Origin: an uncultured Pelagibacteraceae bacterium | GTDB lineage: Bacteria > Pseudomonadota > Alphaproteobacteria > Pelagibacterales > Pelagibacteraceae | Direction: 5' to 3' | Length of the DNA stretch: 64,000 nucleotides | NCBI GenBank assembly: GCA_902623495.1 | Contig: CACNTW010000001.1 | Span: 1-64,000 of the forward strand | Shown here: positions 1 to 8,691 of the stretch, piece after piece | How the letters are laid out: each line of letters opens with the position of its first letter | Numbering within the stretch: the first letter of the stretch is position 1 | The notes under the pieces: generated by a model | The model's database searches: none | Told to the model about the DNA's origin: nothing | What the model saw: the letters and a program-made list of their open reading frames with translations, nothing else | Translations under genes and position numbers: made by a program

Positions 1-1
1 A

Positions 2-604
2 AAAATTATTGTAACATCTAATATAAAAATTGAAAATTTATATAAAGATGGGTTGCAAAGAGATCAATTCAAACCTTTTATAAAAATAATGCAAAAGCAA
101 TCATTTGAATATCAATTAAATATAGATGATGATTATAGAAAGTCCAAAGGCAATAAAACTCAAAGATATTACTCACCTTTAAATCAAGAAAACAATTTTA
201 AAATAAACAAATTATTTAGAGTGATGACTAAAGATAAGGTTTTAAAAGAAAAGATTTTAAACATCAAAGGAAGAAAATTTATTTTAAAAAATTTTTATGA
301 TGGAATTGTTCGATTAACTTTTAAAGAAGTATGTGATAAAAATTTAGGATCAGAAGATTATATTAAAATAGTAAAAAATTGTCTTTTTATAGTTATGGAA
401 AATGTACCAGCATTTAATGATTTAAATTCAAATCAACAACAAAGATTTATTACTTTTTTAGATATCGTGTATGATCAAAATATACCTATGGCCATTAGTG
501 CAGAACAAAATATTGATAAACTCACATCATCAAGGTTATTGGAAAAACCATTTAAGCGTACAATTAGCCGATTATTTGAACTAACATCTAAAAAGAATTT
601 ATGA
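2..604 (+). CDS. zapE: Cell division protein ZapE / AFG1-like ATPase, 5' truncated by window edge
   Basis: The reading frame is open from base 2, so the apparent TTG start at 53 is internal and only the C-terminal ~200 residues are present. The visible part begins with a sensor-like segment ending in TSN, followed by the YKDGLQRDQFKPFI signature of the AFG1/ZapE family. The later LLEKPFKRTISRLFEL tail also fits the family C-terminus. ZapE is a cytoplasmic P-loop ATPase associated with FtsZ and division under stress; the Walker A and B motifs would lie upstream of the window. Its stop overlaps the ATG of yjbQ (ATGA), which suggests a shared transcript. The family call is firm from the QRDQF motif region. 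Confidence 0.85.
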   Translation, partial: KIIVTSNIKIENLYKDGLQRDQFKPFIKIMQKQSFEYQLNIDDDYRKSKGNKTQRYYSPLNQENNFKINKLFRVMTKDKVLKEKILNIKGRKFILKNFYDGIVRLTFKEVCDKNLGSEDYIKIVKNCLFIVMENVPAFNDLNSNQQQRFITFLDIVYDQNIPMAISAEQNIDKLTSSRLLEKPFKRTISRLFELTSKKNL

Positions 605-1020
605 GACAAGAATTTTTTAATCTTGAACTTAAAACAAATGGTCAAAAATTATATGAATTTACCGATCAAACCATAGACTGGATAAATAAAAATAATTTTA
701 ATAATGGTATTTTAAATTTAAGCATACAGCACACTAGTGCATCTTTAATTGTTCAAGAAAATGCTGATCCTGATGTTCAATCAGATTTAATTAATTATTT
801 TGATAAAATTGCTCCAATGGATAATAAATTATATATTCATACAATAGAAGGTAAGGACGATATGCCAGCTCATATAAAGTCAGCTTTAACTAACAATCAA
901 ATATCCCTCAGTATAAAAAACAAACAACTTTTGCTGGGAACTTGGCAAGGAATTTACCTTTTTGAACATAGGTTAGCTTCTACAAAAAGGCTGATTATTC
1001 ATCATTTTATTGGAGATTAA
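601..1020 (+). CDS. yjbQ: YjbQ family protein (UPF0047)
   Basis: This 139-residue protein has the usual UPF0047 length. It shows the family blocks SIQHTSASLIVQENADP (residues ~42-58), a DDMPAHIKSAL block (~88-98) and a C-terminal LLLGTWQGIYLFEHR block. The conserved His and Asp/Glu residues in these blocks form the putative active site. Homologues have a reported weak thiamine-phosphate synthase activity, but the physiological role is unsettled. The ATG overlaps the zapE stop codon. It converges with the photolyase gene, whose end overlaps it by four bases, leaving no room for a terminator. Confidence 0.9.
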   Translation: MRQEFFNLELKTNGQKLYEFTDQTIDWINKNNFNNGILNLSIQHTSASLIVQENADPDVQSDLINYFDKIAPMDNKLYIHTIEGKDDMPAHIKSALTNNQISLSIKNKQLLLGTWQGIYLFEHRLASTKRLIIHHFIGD

Positions 1021-2435
1021 TTTTTTAAAGTTTGAAATGCTTTGAGAGCTGCATTTCTGGCTTCTTCATGTACAACTATTGGAGAAGGGTAATCAGAACC
1101 AATTTTAGTTTTTATAGCTTCTTGATATTTTGTTTCCATTTCCCATGGTTTATGAATAAATTTACTTGGAACTCTCTCAAGTTCAGGTACCCATTTTTTT
1201 ACATACAAACCTTGTTTATCAAATTTTTCACCCTGCAATATAGGATTAAAAATTCTAAAATAAGGGGCTGCATCTGCACCACAGCCAGCAACCCATTGCC
1301 ATTGTGCAACATTGTTTGCTTCATTAAAATCTAACAAACAATTTCTAAAATGTTTTTCACCCTCTTTCCAATTAATTCTTAAATGTTTTACAAGAAAAGA
1401 ACCAACTACCATTCTAATTCTATTATGCATCCAACCTGTTTCATAAAGTTGCCTCATCCCAGCATCAACAATTGGGTATCCAGTCATACCATTTTTCCAA
1501 GCTTTCAAATTTTTTGCATTTTTATCCCATGGAAATTTATCAAATTCTTTTCTTAAATTACCTTTTAGCATTTCAGGGAAATAATTAATTAAACTATGTG
1601 AAAATTCTCTCCAGCCTAATTCATTTAGATATTTTTTAACACTAATATTTTTTGATTTATATTTATAACATTTGTCCCAAATGTTACTTACATGTATTTG
1701 TCCATTTCTAATGAATGGCGAAAGTTTTGATGAACCATTTATAGCTGGATAATCTCTGTCAACTCCATATTTCAACATTCTATTTTCAACAAACTCATTT
1801 AAATATTTTTCGGATTGTTTTTCTGTTGGGTCCCAATATTTTTCAAATTTTTTATACCAATTTTTCTTTGGTAAAATTTGATCTGGAACATTATTATTTT
1901 TGAATAATTTTATTTTGCTCTTAACTTTTTTTACTTTTAATGTTTTGTTTGGGATACTATCTAAGTAAATTTGCTCTCCAACTCTCCAAAATGGACTATA
2001 AACTTTATAAGGGCTTCCATCATCTTTTGTAACATTATTATATTCATTAAGAACATTTCCTTTAAAGCATTTTGAAAGTATTTTGTTTTTTTCAAAAATT
2101 TTAATGAGATCATTATCTAACTTTAATTGAGATGGCTCATATATTTTATTCCAAAATATAGAAATTTCTTGTTTGCCTTTGACTTTACTAAAAAAAGTTA
2201 TCTCATCAGAAAATACTAATTCTAATTCAATATTGTATTTAATTAATTCATCTTTAAAATTAATTAAAGATTTATTTACCCACCATTTTTGAGCTTCTCT
2301 AACATCATCAAAATTTTCCTTGTTATAAATATATAATGCTGTGACAGTATCGTAATTATTTGTTGCATAAGATAATGCAGTATTATTTTTTATTCTAAAA
2401 TCGTCTCTTATCCAAACAACAGCTTTTTTTGACAT
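1017..2435 (-). CDS. phrB: Deoxyribodipyrimidine photolyase (CPD photolyase / cryptochrome family)
   Basis: At 472 residues this is a normal length for a class I photolyase. The N-terminus (KAVVWIRDDFRIKNNTAL) is the antenna-domain Rossmann start. The FAD-binding helical domain carries TGYPIVDAGMRQLYETGW, WMHNRIRMVVGSFLVKHL and NVAQWQWVAGCGADAAPYFR, the diagnostic FAD and lesion-contacting blocks. It repairs UV cyclobutane pyrimidine dimers using blue light, which fits a surface-ocean bacterium. It is the last gene of the minus-strand run, 5 bases after the PLP enzyme. A cryptochrome without repair activity cannot be ruled out from sequence, but the repair-type motifs favour photolyase. Confidence 0.93.
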   Translation of the reverse strand: MSKKAVVWIRDDFRIKNNTALSYATNNYDTVTALYIYNKENFDDVREAQKWWVNKSLINFKDELIKYNIELELVFSDEITFFSKVKGKQEISIFWNKIYEPSQLKLDNDLIKIFEKNKILSKCFKGNVLNEYNNVTKDDGSPYKVYSPFWRVGEQIYLDSIPNKTLKVKKVKSKIKLFKNNNVPDQILPKKNWYKKFEKYWDPTEKQSEKYLNEFVENRMLKYGVDRDYPAINGSSKLSPFIRNGQIHVSNIWDKCYKYKSKNISVKKYLNELGWREFSHSLINYFPEMLKGNLRKEFDKFPWDKNAKNLKAWKNGMTGYPIVDAGMRQLYETGWMHNRIRMVVGSFLVKHLRINWKEGEKHFRNCLLDFNEANNVAQWQWVAGCGADAAPYFRIFNPILQGEKFDKQGLYVKKWVPELERVPSKFIHKPWEMETKYQEAIKTKIGSDYPSPIVVHEEARNAALKAFQTLKN

Positions 2436-2440
2436 ATAAT

Positions 2441-3574
2441 TTACTTTCTGCCTTTAGATAGCAATTGTTTATAAAGTTTTACATCTGCATTACCTTCGCA
2501 TCCAATAACTAAAACGTTAGATTTTTCGTTAAGATTTATTAATTTCTTTGTTTTAGGATTATTACAGAGACTTATAAGACTGATAATTCCTGGCGTAGCA
2601 CATTCACCACCTATTATTGATCTTTTACTCAGTTTCTTGTCTTTAAGCATTGCAACAGTTTTAGGAACTTTTGAGTCATTTACAGTGACACAACAATTAC
2701 TAGCCTTTTTTAATATATGCCAAGGTATGAGAGACATTTCATTGCATGACATACCACCCATTATACTTTCTTTTTTTATTTTAATTTTTTTTAAACTTTT
2801 GCTTTTTATGCTTTGAAGTACACAATCAGCTCCATCAGGTTCAACTATTATTATTTTAGGAATTCTCTTGAAATATTTTGCAACTCCTGCAACTACACCT
2901 GCTGCCATGCCACCAACGCCAGCTTGAAGGAATATATGTGTAATATAATGCGTAGTTTGTTTTGAAATTTCTTTAATCATAATTGAATAACCAGCCATAG
3001 TTAGCAAAGGAACATAACTATAATTCTTCGTAGATACATCTTGAACAATATTCCAATTATTCTTTTTTGATAATTTTTTACACTCGTTTAATGAGTTTTC
3101 GTAATTACCTTTTACTCGAATTACATCAGCTCCAAATTTTTCAATTTCTTTTACTCTTGCTTCACTTACATATTGACTAACAAATATTTTACATTGTAAA
3201 CCCAATCTTTGAGCGCCCCAAGCAACTGATCTACCATGATTTCCAGCTGTTGCAGATGATATTATTATATTTTTTTTCCTTTTAGATATTTTTTCTACAG
3301 CATATGCTCCACCTAAAGCTTTAAATGATTTTAAATGAAATCTTTTCGACTCATCTTTGTAAAAAATATTATTAAGTTTTAAATTTTTGTTTAGTTTCTC
3401 TAATTTTAATAATGGTGTTTTTTTATAGTTTTTCCACTTAGATATAGAATTAAACGCGTCAGTGATTATTTTTGACGAAATGATATTTAAAATATGGTTT
3501 CGATTAAAATTATAATTTTTATTCGATATAAATTTTGCAAGTTTCCATTTTCTATAACTATCAAAGCTTTTCAC
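2441..3574 (-). CDS. PLP-dependent diaminopropionate ammonia-lyase-like protein (fold type II)
   Basis: This 377-residue fold-type II PLP enzyme has the Schiff-base lysine in RFHLKSFKALGGAYAV (K85), the SSATAGNHGRSVAWGAQ substrate loop (~106-122), and the glycine-rich phosphate loop LQAGVGGMAAGVVAG. The combination resembles diaminopropionate ammonia-lyase (YgeX/DpaL), which converts 2,3-diaminopropionate to pyruvate and ammonia; threonine or serine dehydratase-like activity is the alternative. The start is a GTG one base after the gmaS stop, so the two are almost certainly co-transcribed. It may feed amino-nitrogen into the adjacent ammonium/glutamine block. The family is sure; the substrate is inferred. 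Confidence 0.72.
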   Translation of the reverse strand: MKSFDSYRKWKLAKFISNKNYNFNRNHILNIISSKIITDAFNSISKWKNYKKTPLLKLEKLNKNLKLNNIFYKDESKRFHLKSFKALGGAYAVEKISKRKKNIIISSATAGNHGRSVAWGAQRLGLQCKIFVSQYVSEARVKEIEKFGADVIRVKGNYENSLNECKKLSKKNNWNIVQDVSTKNYSYVPLLTMAGYSIMIKEISKQTTHYITHIFLQAGVGGMAAGVVAGVAKYFKRIPKIIIVEPDGADCVLQSIKSKSLKKIKIKKESIMGGMSCNEMSLIPWHILKKASNCCVTVNDSKVPKTVAMLKDKKLSKRSIIGGECATPGIISLISLCNNPKTKKLINLNEKSNVLVIGCEGNADVKLYKQLLSKGRK

Positions 3575-3575
3575 T

Positions 3576-4901
3576 TTAACAGTCTAGAGTATTCTGTCTT
3601 TCCCATTTTGTAATTGGTTTGGACTTATCAAATTTTTCGTTATCATTAAAATCTTTTAATTCCGAAGTCCTTAACTTGACATAACTTTTAATTACTTCTT
3701 TTCCAAATGCTTTATTCATTTCTTTATTATTTTCAATTTTATCAAGAGAATCTTTTAGTTCATTTGGTAATTTAGAAAGGTTTGGATATTTTTTATAATC
3801 CTCATACATATTACAAAAAAGAGGTTTGCCAGGATTAATTCTTTTATTTAATCCCTCCATTCCTGCAGCTAATACACTAGCTTGAAGTAAATAAGGATTT
3901 GCGGATCCATCCATAAGTCTTAATTCAAATCTTCCTGGATCAGGAACCCTTATCATATGTGTACGGTTATTTCCTGTATATGATATACTACTTGGAGACC
4001 ATGTGGCACCAGATTTTGTTGGTGCAGCATTTATTCGTCTGTAACTATTTATTGTTGGATTAAAAAAAGTAGATAAGGATGAAGCATGTTTCATGATGCC
4101 TCCTAAAAAGTTATAAGCTGTCTTGCTTAGCCCAAGCTTATCATGTTTATCAAGAAAGATATTTTTCTTTCCTTTCCATAAAGAAATATGTGCATGACAT
4201 CCGTTACCAGTTAAATTTTCAAAAGGTTTTGGCATAAATGTTGCTCTCAAATCATGCTTTTCTGCAATAGTTTTAACCATAAATTTAAAAAAAGTGTGTC
4301 TATCAGCAGTTTTTAGACAATCTGAATAATCCCAATTCATTTCAAATTGCCCATTAGCATCTTCGTGGTCATTTTGATAAGGACCCCATCCCATTTCAAT
4401 CATACAATCACAAATTTCTTTTATAAGCTCATATCTCCTCATTAATGAAGACTGGTCATAACAAGGTTTAGATTGAGTATCTCTATTATCAGCAATTGTG
4501 TTCCCATCAGGAGAAATCAAAAAATACTCACACTCCACACCTGACTTCATGCTGTATCCTAATTCAGATAATTTTTTTATTTGTTTTTTTAACATCACTC
4601 TTGGTGAAGCATCGACTGGTTTACCATTCATCCATAAATCCGAAGCCAACCAACCAACTTCTTTATTCCATGGTAGTTGAATTAAACTGTCAGGATCAGG
4701 TATTGCAAACATATCAGAGTCAGCTGGCGTCATATCTAACCAAGCTGCAAATCCAGCAAATCCAGCACCATTTGCTTGCATATCTTTTATCGCATGAGCA
4801 GGAACCAATTTTGATCTTAATACACCAAATAAATCTACAAAACTTATTAAAAAATATTTAATTTTTTTTTGTTTTGAAATTTTAAATAAATTTTTTGCCA
4901 T
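3576..4901 (-). CDS. gmaS: Type III glutamine synthetase family; probable gamma-glutamylmethylamide synthetase
   Basis: This 441-residue GlnT/GmaS-type enzyme has the N-terminal block DLFGVLRSKLVPAHAI, then GAGFAGFAAWLDMTPADSDM and PDPDSLIQLPWNKEVGWLA, all typical of the type III/GMAS family and distinct from GlnA. The catalytic core contains ECEYFLI (~122-128), NGCHAHISLW (the ammonia/glutamate loop) and the NPYLLQASVLAAGMEG block. GMAS ligates methylamine to glutamate with ATP as the first step of the N-methylglutamate pathway. Amt and mgsABC lie within 6 kb on the same strand, which supports methylamine over plain ammonia as substrate. It is paired with the downstream PLP enzyme and preceded by a 54-residue membrane protein. 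Confidence 0.78.
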   Translation of the reverse strand: MAKNLFKISKQKKIKYFLISFVDLFGVLRSKLVPAHAIKDMQANGAGFAGFAAWLDMTPADSDMFAIPDPDSLIQLPWNKEVGWLASDLWMNGKPVDASPRVMLKKQIKKLSELGYSMKSGVECEYFLISPDGNTIADNRDTQSKPCYDQSSLMRRYELIKEICDCMIEMGWGPYQNDHEDANGQFEMNWDYSDCLKTADRHTFFKFMVKTIAEKHDLRATFMPKPFENLTGNGCHAHISLWKGKKNIFLDKHDKLGLSKTAYNFLGGIMKHASSLSTFFNPTINSYRRINAAPTKSGATWSPSSISYTGNNRTHMIRVPDPGRFELRLMDGSANPYLLQASVLAAGMEGLNKRINPGKPLFCNMYEDYKKYPNLSKLPNELKDSLDKIENNKEMNKAFGKEVIKSYVKLRTSELKDFNDNEKFDKSKPITKWERQNTLDC

Positions 4902-4918
4902 CTAATAACGTAACACAA

Positions 4919-5083
4919 TTATTTAAAAAATGATAAAAAGAAATCTTTGTAATAAATTAAATTTACACCAATAATAATTAATATTGCTATAATTACTCCA
5001 TACTTTGCTTTTGGCCATGCAAGACGTGCCATTTTGCTAGGAGTTTTATTTTCATTTTGATTATTTTCTTCAGAATTTTGCAT
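4919..5083 (-). CDS. Small single-pass membrane protein (54 aa)
   Basis: I do not recognise this protein. It has a polar Asn/Glu-rich N-terminus, a basic stretch (KMARLAWPKAKYG, ~18-29), one hydrophobic helix (~28-45) and a short aromatic/basic tail. I place the start at the ATG at 5083 because the alternative GTG at 5101 lies inside a terminator hairpin. It sits 17 bases upstream of gmaS on the same strand and downstream of the Amt unit, so it may be the first gene of the gmaS transcript. The length, single helix and position suggest a small accessory membrane peptide, but no function can be assigned. Confidence 0.6.
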   Translation of the reverse strand: MQNSEENNQNENKTPSKMARLAWPKAKYGVIIAILIIIGVNLIYYKDFFLSFFK

Positions 5084-5084
5084 T

Positions 5085-5121
5085 AAAAAAAAAGAGGGCA
5101 CAGTATTTCATGCGCCCTCTT
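5085..5121 (-). terminator. Rho-independent terminator after the Amt / 73-aa gene pair
   Basis: On the minus strand an 8-bp GC-rich stem (AAGAGGGC / GCCCTCTT, arms 5114-5121 and 5092-5099) with a 14-base loop is followed by a run of T residues (5093-5085). It begins 7 bases past the stop of the 73-residue protein, and separates the Amt unit from the 54-aa/gmaS/PLP unit. Confidence 0.85.
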
Positions 5122-5128
5122 AAAAGTT

Positions 5129-5350
5129 TTAACCGTCTGTTATATTGCTTTTCCAGTCGTTAGCACTTGGTTTTTTTCTGACAATTGCATTCATCTTACC
5201 ATCTTCTTGTTTAGATGAAATAACATGCCAGCCAACCCAAATAAGAATTGCTATTATAACTAGCACTCCTTCCGAACCAACACCTGGATAGACAGATCCT
5301 TGTACCTCAGAGGCACTTAAATGATCTATCCAATTTGATACTGTTGCCAT
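5129..5350 (-). CDS. Small single-pass membrane protein downstream of Amt (73 aa)
   Basis: I do not recognise a named family. The protein has an N-terminal soluble stretch, one hydrophobic helix (GVLVIIAILIWVGWHVI, ~28-44) and a basic polar tail containing RKKPSANDWK. A strong Shine-Dalgarno (AGGAGGT) precedes its ATG. It lies 13 bases downstream of amt on the same strand and is followed directly by a rho-independent terminator, so it is the last gene of an amt transcript. The context suggests a membrane partner or regulator of the ammonium transporter; this is inference only. No glnK/PII gene is found next to amt. Confidence 0.7.
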   Translation of the reverse strand: MATVSNWIDHLSASEVQGSVYPGVGSEGVLVIIAILIWVGWHVISSKQEDGKMNAIVRKKPSANDWKSNITDG

Positions 5351-5363
5351 TTACATACCTCCT

Positions 5364-6764
5364 TTATCTACTGGCCGAGACTACAGCTTTTTCGTCTTCT
5401 TTAGCCTCTTCCATAATTGTATAGTCAAGTCCTGCAAGTTCTACTTCTCTTGGTATTCTTAATTTACCCATTCCGTGAAGAACTTTTGCAATTATATATC
5501 CAGGAAGCATACCTAGTACAAAAAACATTATTATTGCGCCGATAAACATTCCAAGAGGATTAATTGCTGCATAATTAGTTCCATCCCACATAGCTCCAAC
5601 ACTGTATCCAGATGAAGGATAACCATTTAAAACGAAACCACATATTACAAGACCAACAAATCCAGCATAACCATGAACAGCTACCGCTCCAACTGCATCG
5701 TCGATTTTATATTTTTTCTCGACCCAGTAATGCATTTTGTAAGCTATAACTACTCCGATCATACCGATTATCATTGATTGTATTGGATGATATAAATCAT
5801 TACCTGCAGATGCACATATTATTCCCGCAAGTCCTGATGAATAAGTCCAGAAAGGATCTCCCTTCGAGACCACATACCCAGCTAACAACCCTCCAGATAA
5901 CGACATTAAAAAGTTCATCGTTATTCCACTAAGTGTGGTGGGAGTTAGGTAGATGTTCGTTGCAGTAAAGAAAGTTACACCTTCCATACCATATTCAGGT
6001 CCAAGATCATAAATCGGAACATTACATGCAGCGTAAAAGCCCCAAAAACCTGTATAGATTAAGAATAATCCAACAGTCACTAACCAAGGATTTCTTGGTC
6101 CAATGTTTCTTGGTTCTCCGCTAGATGAAAATTTTCCAATTCTTGGTCCTAAAACAATTAGAACACCTAAGGCAAAACCTCCGGCAATTGCATGAATTAC
6201 TCCAGAAGCATAAGCATCGTGATATCCTAATATTTTTAACATCCATCCATCAAAATGCCATCCCCATGAAGCATCTATTGTCCAGAAAACAGATCCAATT
6301 GCAATTGCAAGTATTCCAAATGCAAAAGTAGTTATCCTTTCAATAACCGCTCCAGATACAATTGAAGCTGCAGTCCATGAAAATAATAAAAAGGCTGCCC
6401 AGAAGACACCCATTATATGATCATTAAGATTTACGGCCATCAATGCATTTGTAGGATTAGCAAGATCATTTCCACCAAATCCACCTCCAAGAACTAGACC
6501 AGTACTTTCGGTCATAATCGAAGGAGCTAATCCGGGTCCTGTTGGAAATGCCCAGTATATCCACCAACCAAAGAAAAACCATGTGACTGTTACCAGTGGT
6601 ATCAGCATTGTATTTTTCATAAGAGTGTGTTGGTGATGTTTGTAACGAGATGCCCCAACTTCATACATACAGAATCCCACGTGGATCAAAAACATAAGAA
6701 CCACAGTTACCCAATAGTAAAATTCTGTAAATAAGGTTGTGAGAGCACCTAATTGATCAGTCAT
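5364..6764 (-). CDS. amt: Ammonium / methylammonium transporter (Amt family)
   Basis: This 466-residue polytopic membrane protein has the Amt fold and about 11-12 hydrophobic helices. The twin pore histidines are present in GVIHAIAGGFALG and in VGAVAVHGYAGFVG. The phenylalanine-gate and recruitment-site region is represented by WTAASIVSGAVIERITTF. The family conducts ammonium or methylammonium across the inner membrane. Location next to gmaS and mgsABC suggests that methylamine-derived nitrogen, or recapture of leaked ammonium, is the purpose. It is followed by a 73-residue membrane protein and a terminator. No PII gene is adjacent, which is unusual among bacterial amt loci. Confidence 0.93.
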   Translation of the reverse strand: MTDQLGALTTLFTEFYYWVTVVLMFLIHVGFCMYEVGASRYKHHQHTLMKNTMLIPLVTVTWFFFGWWIYWAFPTGPGLAPSIMTESTGLVLGGGFGGNDLANPTNALMAVNLNDHIMGVFWAAFLLFSWTAASIVSGAVIERITTFAFGILAIAIGSVFWTIDASWGWHFDGWMLKILGYHDAYASGVIHAIAGGFALGVLIVLGPRIGKFSSSGEPRNIGPRNPWLVTVGLFLIYTGFWGFYAACNVPIYDLGPEYGMEGVTFFTATNIYLTPTTLSGITMNFLMSLSGGLLAGYVVSKGDPFWTYSSGLAGIICASAGNDLYHPIQSMIIGMIGVVIAYKMHYWVEKKYKIDDAVGAVAVHGYAGFVGLVICGFVLNGYPSSGYSVGAMWDGTNYAAINPLGMFIGAIIMFFVLGMLPGYIIAKVLHGMGKLRIPREVELAGLDYTIMEEAKEDEKAVVSASR

Positions 6765-6792
6765 ATTTCTCTCTCCTATTAATAGTTAATAG

Positions 6793-6821
6793 ACTCTATG
6801 AAATTTTTTTTACGCTGACAA
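6793..6821 (-). promoter_or_regulatory. Candidate sigma70-type promoter for amt
   Basis: On the minus strand a TTGTCA (-35) and TAGAGT (-10) are separated by 17 bases, with the -10 about 29 bases upstream of the amt start codon; a GGAGAG ribosome site lies before the ATG. The match is moderate and in AT-rich DNA such matches arise by chance. Confidence 0.35.
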
Positions 6822-6880
6822 TTTTATTTTATTTATAAAAAGTAGAAGTTAATAATTATTTTATCAACTTGAAATTGAAA

Positions 6881-7291
6881 TTAGAATTTTAAATATGCTT
6901 TTTTAAGGTCAACCAGAGGATGATTCGGGGACATTTGAAACTTTACCAATAATTCTCTAGCTATCATATCTCTATCCTGCTGATTATTAGGTAATTTTAT
7001 TTTACTTGGTATCGTTACCCAACCGTTAGCATTTCTATCGAATACAGCAGGTCTATTTTCTTCATATCCCATATGAACATCTTCTAACCAATTAAGATCA
7101 TCCCAACCCATAGCTTCTATATATTTTTTTAAAAATGGAGTGAGTCGACTATAGTCAGGCAAAAGATTAACGTCATATCGATAACCAATTGTTTGGCCAA
7201 TCATTTTTTCTCTAGCAGTCTCTTTTTTCTTTCCTAATTGACCTTTGATCTCTTTTGATTTGACTTTTTTCTTACCTTTTTTCTTTGGCAT
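6881..7291 (-). CDS. Conserved-looking hypothetical protein, lysine-rich N-terminus (136 aa)
   Basis: I do not recognise the family. The first ~30 residues are extremely Lys-rich and probably disordered. The rest is a compact, Trp/Tyr-containing domain with IGYRYDVNLLPDYSRLTPFL, an IEAMGWDDLNWLEDV segment and a VWVTIPSKIKL-like strand region. There are no Cys pairs, membrane helices or signal peptide. It starts 8 bases downstream of mgsC on the same strand, so it appears to be the fourth gene of the mgs operon. It might be an accessory or assembly factor for the glutamate-synthase-like complex. A coding origin is supported by packing and composition; its role is unknown. Confidence 0.65.
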   Translation of the reverse strand: MPKKKGKKKVKSKEIKGQLGKKKETAREKMIGQTIGYRYDVNLLPDYSRLTPFLKKYIEAMGWDDLNWLEDVHMGYEENRPAVFDRNANGWVTIPSKIKLPNNQQDRDMIARELLVKFQMSPNHPLVDLKKAYLKF

Positions 7292-7299
7292 ATTTGCTA

Positions 7300-8691
7300 T
7301 TAGATTTTATGGAAATCTTTAACTCCTACTGTATGATTTGTTCCTGCAAGAGGCACTTTAGCTAAAGCAGACGCCTCCATTGTTAATGCAGCCATATCTT
7401 CTGGTTCTAGCGAGTGAATATTTGTTTTTCCACATGCTCTAGCCAACAATTGAGCCTCCAATGTCATCGCATGCAAGTAATTATAAACTCTTAATGCTGC
7501 ATCATCAGGATTTAATCTTTTTCTTAATTTTGGATCTTGAGTAGCTACTCCTACTGGACATCTACCAGTATGACAGTGATAGCAATGACCTGCGGGAACA
7601 CCCATTTCTTTTTCAAAATTAGATTCTGGTATTTCTTTATTGCAATTTAATGCCACCATTGCGCCTGTTCCGATTGCAATTGCGTCTGCACCAAGTGCTA
7701 AAGCTTTAGCCATATCTGCTCCATCTCTAACACCACCTGCATAAATTAAAGTTACCTTTCCAGTTTTACCTACATCATCCAAAGCTCTTCTTGCTTCTCT
7801 AATTCCTGCTATTCCTGGGATACCTGTGTTTGCAGCTGCAATGTGTGGTCCAGCACCTGTTGAACCTTCCATTCCATCAAGATAAATTGAATCTGGATCA
7901 CATTTTGCTGCCATCCTTACATCATCATACACTTTAGCTGCTCCAAGTTTTAATTGAATTGGCACCTTGTTTTTTGTTAATTCTCTAAGCTCTTGAACTT
8001 TTAAAGCTAAATCATCTGGACCCAGCCAATCAGGATGTCTTGCTGGAGATCTTTGATCAATACCTGCAGGTAGCGATCTCATTTCTGCAACTTGGTCAGT
8101 AACTTTTTGACCCATCAAATGACCACCCATTCCAACTTTTTGTCCTTGTCCAATAAATACCTCAATTCCATCAGCTAGTTGTGCATGGTGTGGGTTAAAA
8201 CCGTATCTTGATTGTATGCACTGATAAAACCATTTTTCTGAATATCTTCTCTCATCTGGTATCATTCCACCTTCACCAGAACATGTTGCGCTACCAGCCA
8301 TTGTAGCACCTCTAGCTAATGCAGTTTTTGCTTCATAAGATAAAGCTCCAAAACTCATTCCCGTAATGTAAACTGGAATATCAAGTTCAATTGGATTTTC
8401 ACATCTTGGACCAATAATAGTTTTGGTCTCACATTTTTCTCTGTAACCTTCAATAACAAATCTTGTTAATGTACCTGGCAAGAAAACTAGATCATCGAAA
8501 GTAGGTATCTTTTTCATCAAAGCCATTCCTCTCATTCTGTATCTTCCTAATTCCGCTTTGATATGAATGTCGTCCATAACCTCTGGAGTAAAAATAGCGT
8601 TGTGTCCTAACAAACTTTTGTTTCTTGAAGCTATTCCATTACCATTAGAATGTCCGTTTGACTTTCCATTACCATTTTTTTTCTTTGCCAT
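7300..8691 (-). CDS. mgsC: N-methylglutamate synthase-like subunit C (FMN-binding glutamate synthase domain)
   Basis: This 463-residue protein matches the FMN/Fe-S domain of glutamate synthase large subunits (GlxD/MgsC). It shows ITGMSFGALSYEAKTAL, TCSGEGGMIPDERRYS, QLKLGAAKVYDD, the FMN phosphate loop IYAGGVRDGADMAKALALGA and the iron-sulphur cluster motif CYHCHTGRCPVGVATQ. The very N-terminus is a low-complexity Gly/Asn/Lys tract before LLGHNAIFTPEV. In the indirect methylamine pathway this subunit transfers methylamine from gamma-glutamylmethylamide to 2-oxoglutarate to give N-methylglutamate. It abuts mgsB (no intergenic base). A bacterial GlxD with another amide donor is the alternative. 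Confidence 0.82.
   Translation of the reverse strand: MAKKKNGNGKSNGHSNGNGIASRNKSLLGHNAIFTPEVMDDIHIKAELGRYRMRGMALMKKIPTFDDLVFLPGTLTRFVIEGYREKCETKTIIGPRCENPIELDIPVYITGMSFGALSYEAKTALARGATMAGSATCSGEGGMIPDERRYSEKWFYQCIQSRYGFNPHHAQLADGIEVFIGQGQKVGMGGHLMGQKVTDQVAEMRSLPAGIDQRSPARHPDWLGPDDLALKVQELRELTKNKVPIQLKLGAAKVYDDVRMAAKCDPDSIYLDGMEGSTGAGPHIAAANTGIPGIAGIREARRALDDVGKTGKVTLIYAGGVRDGADMAKALALGADAIAIGTGAMVALNCNKEIPESNFEKEMGVPAGHCYHCHTGRCPVGVATQDPKLRKRLNPDDAALRVYNYLHAMTLEAQLLARACGKTNIHSLEPEDMAALTMEASALAKVPLAGTNHTVGVKDFHKI

Noticed and set aside
5084-5101. GTG start for the 54-residue membrane protein
   Set aside because: This start falls within a terminator hairpin and T run; the ATG at 5083 avoids it.
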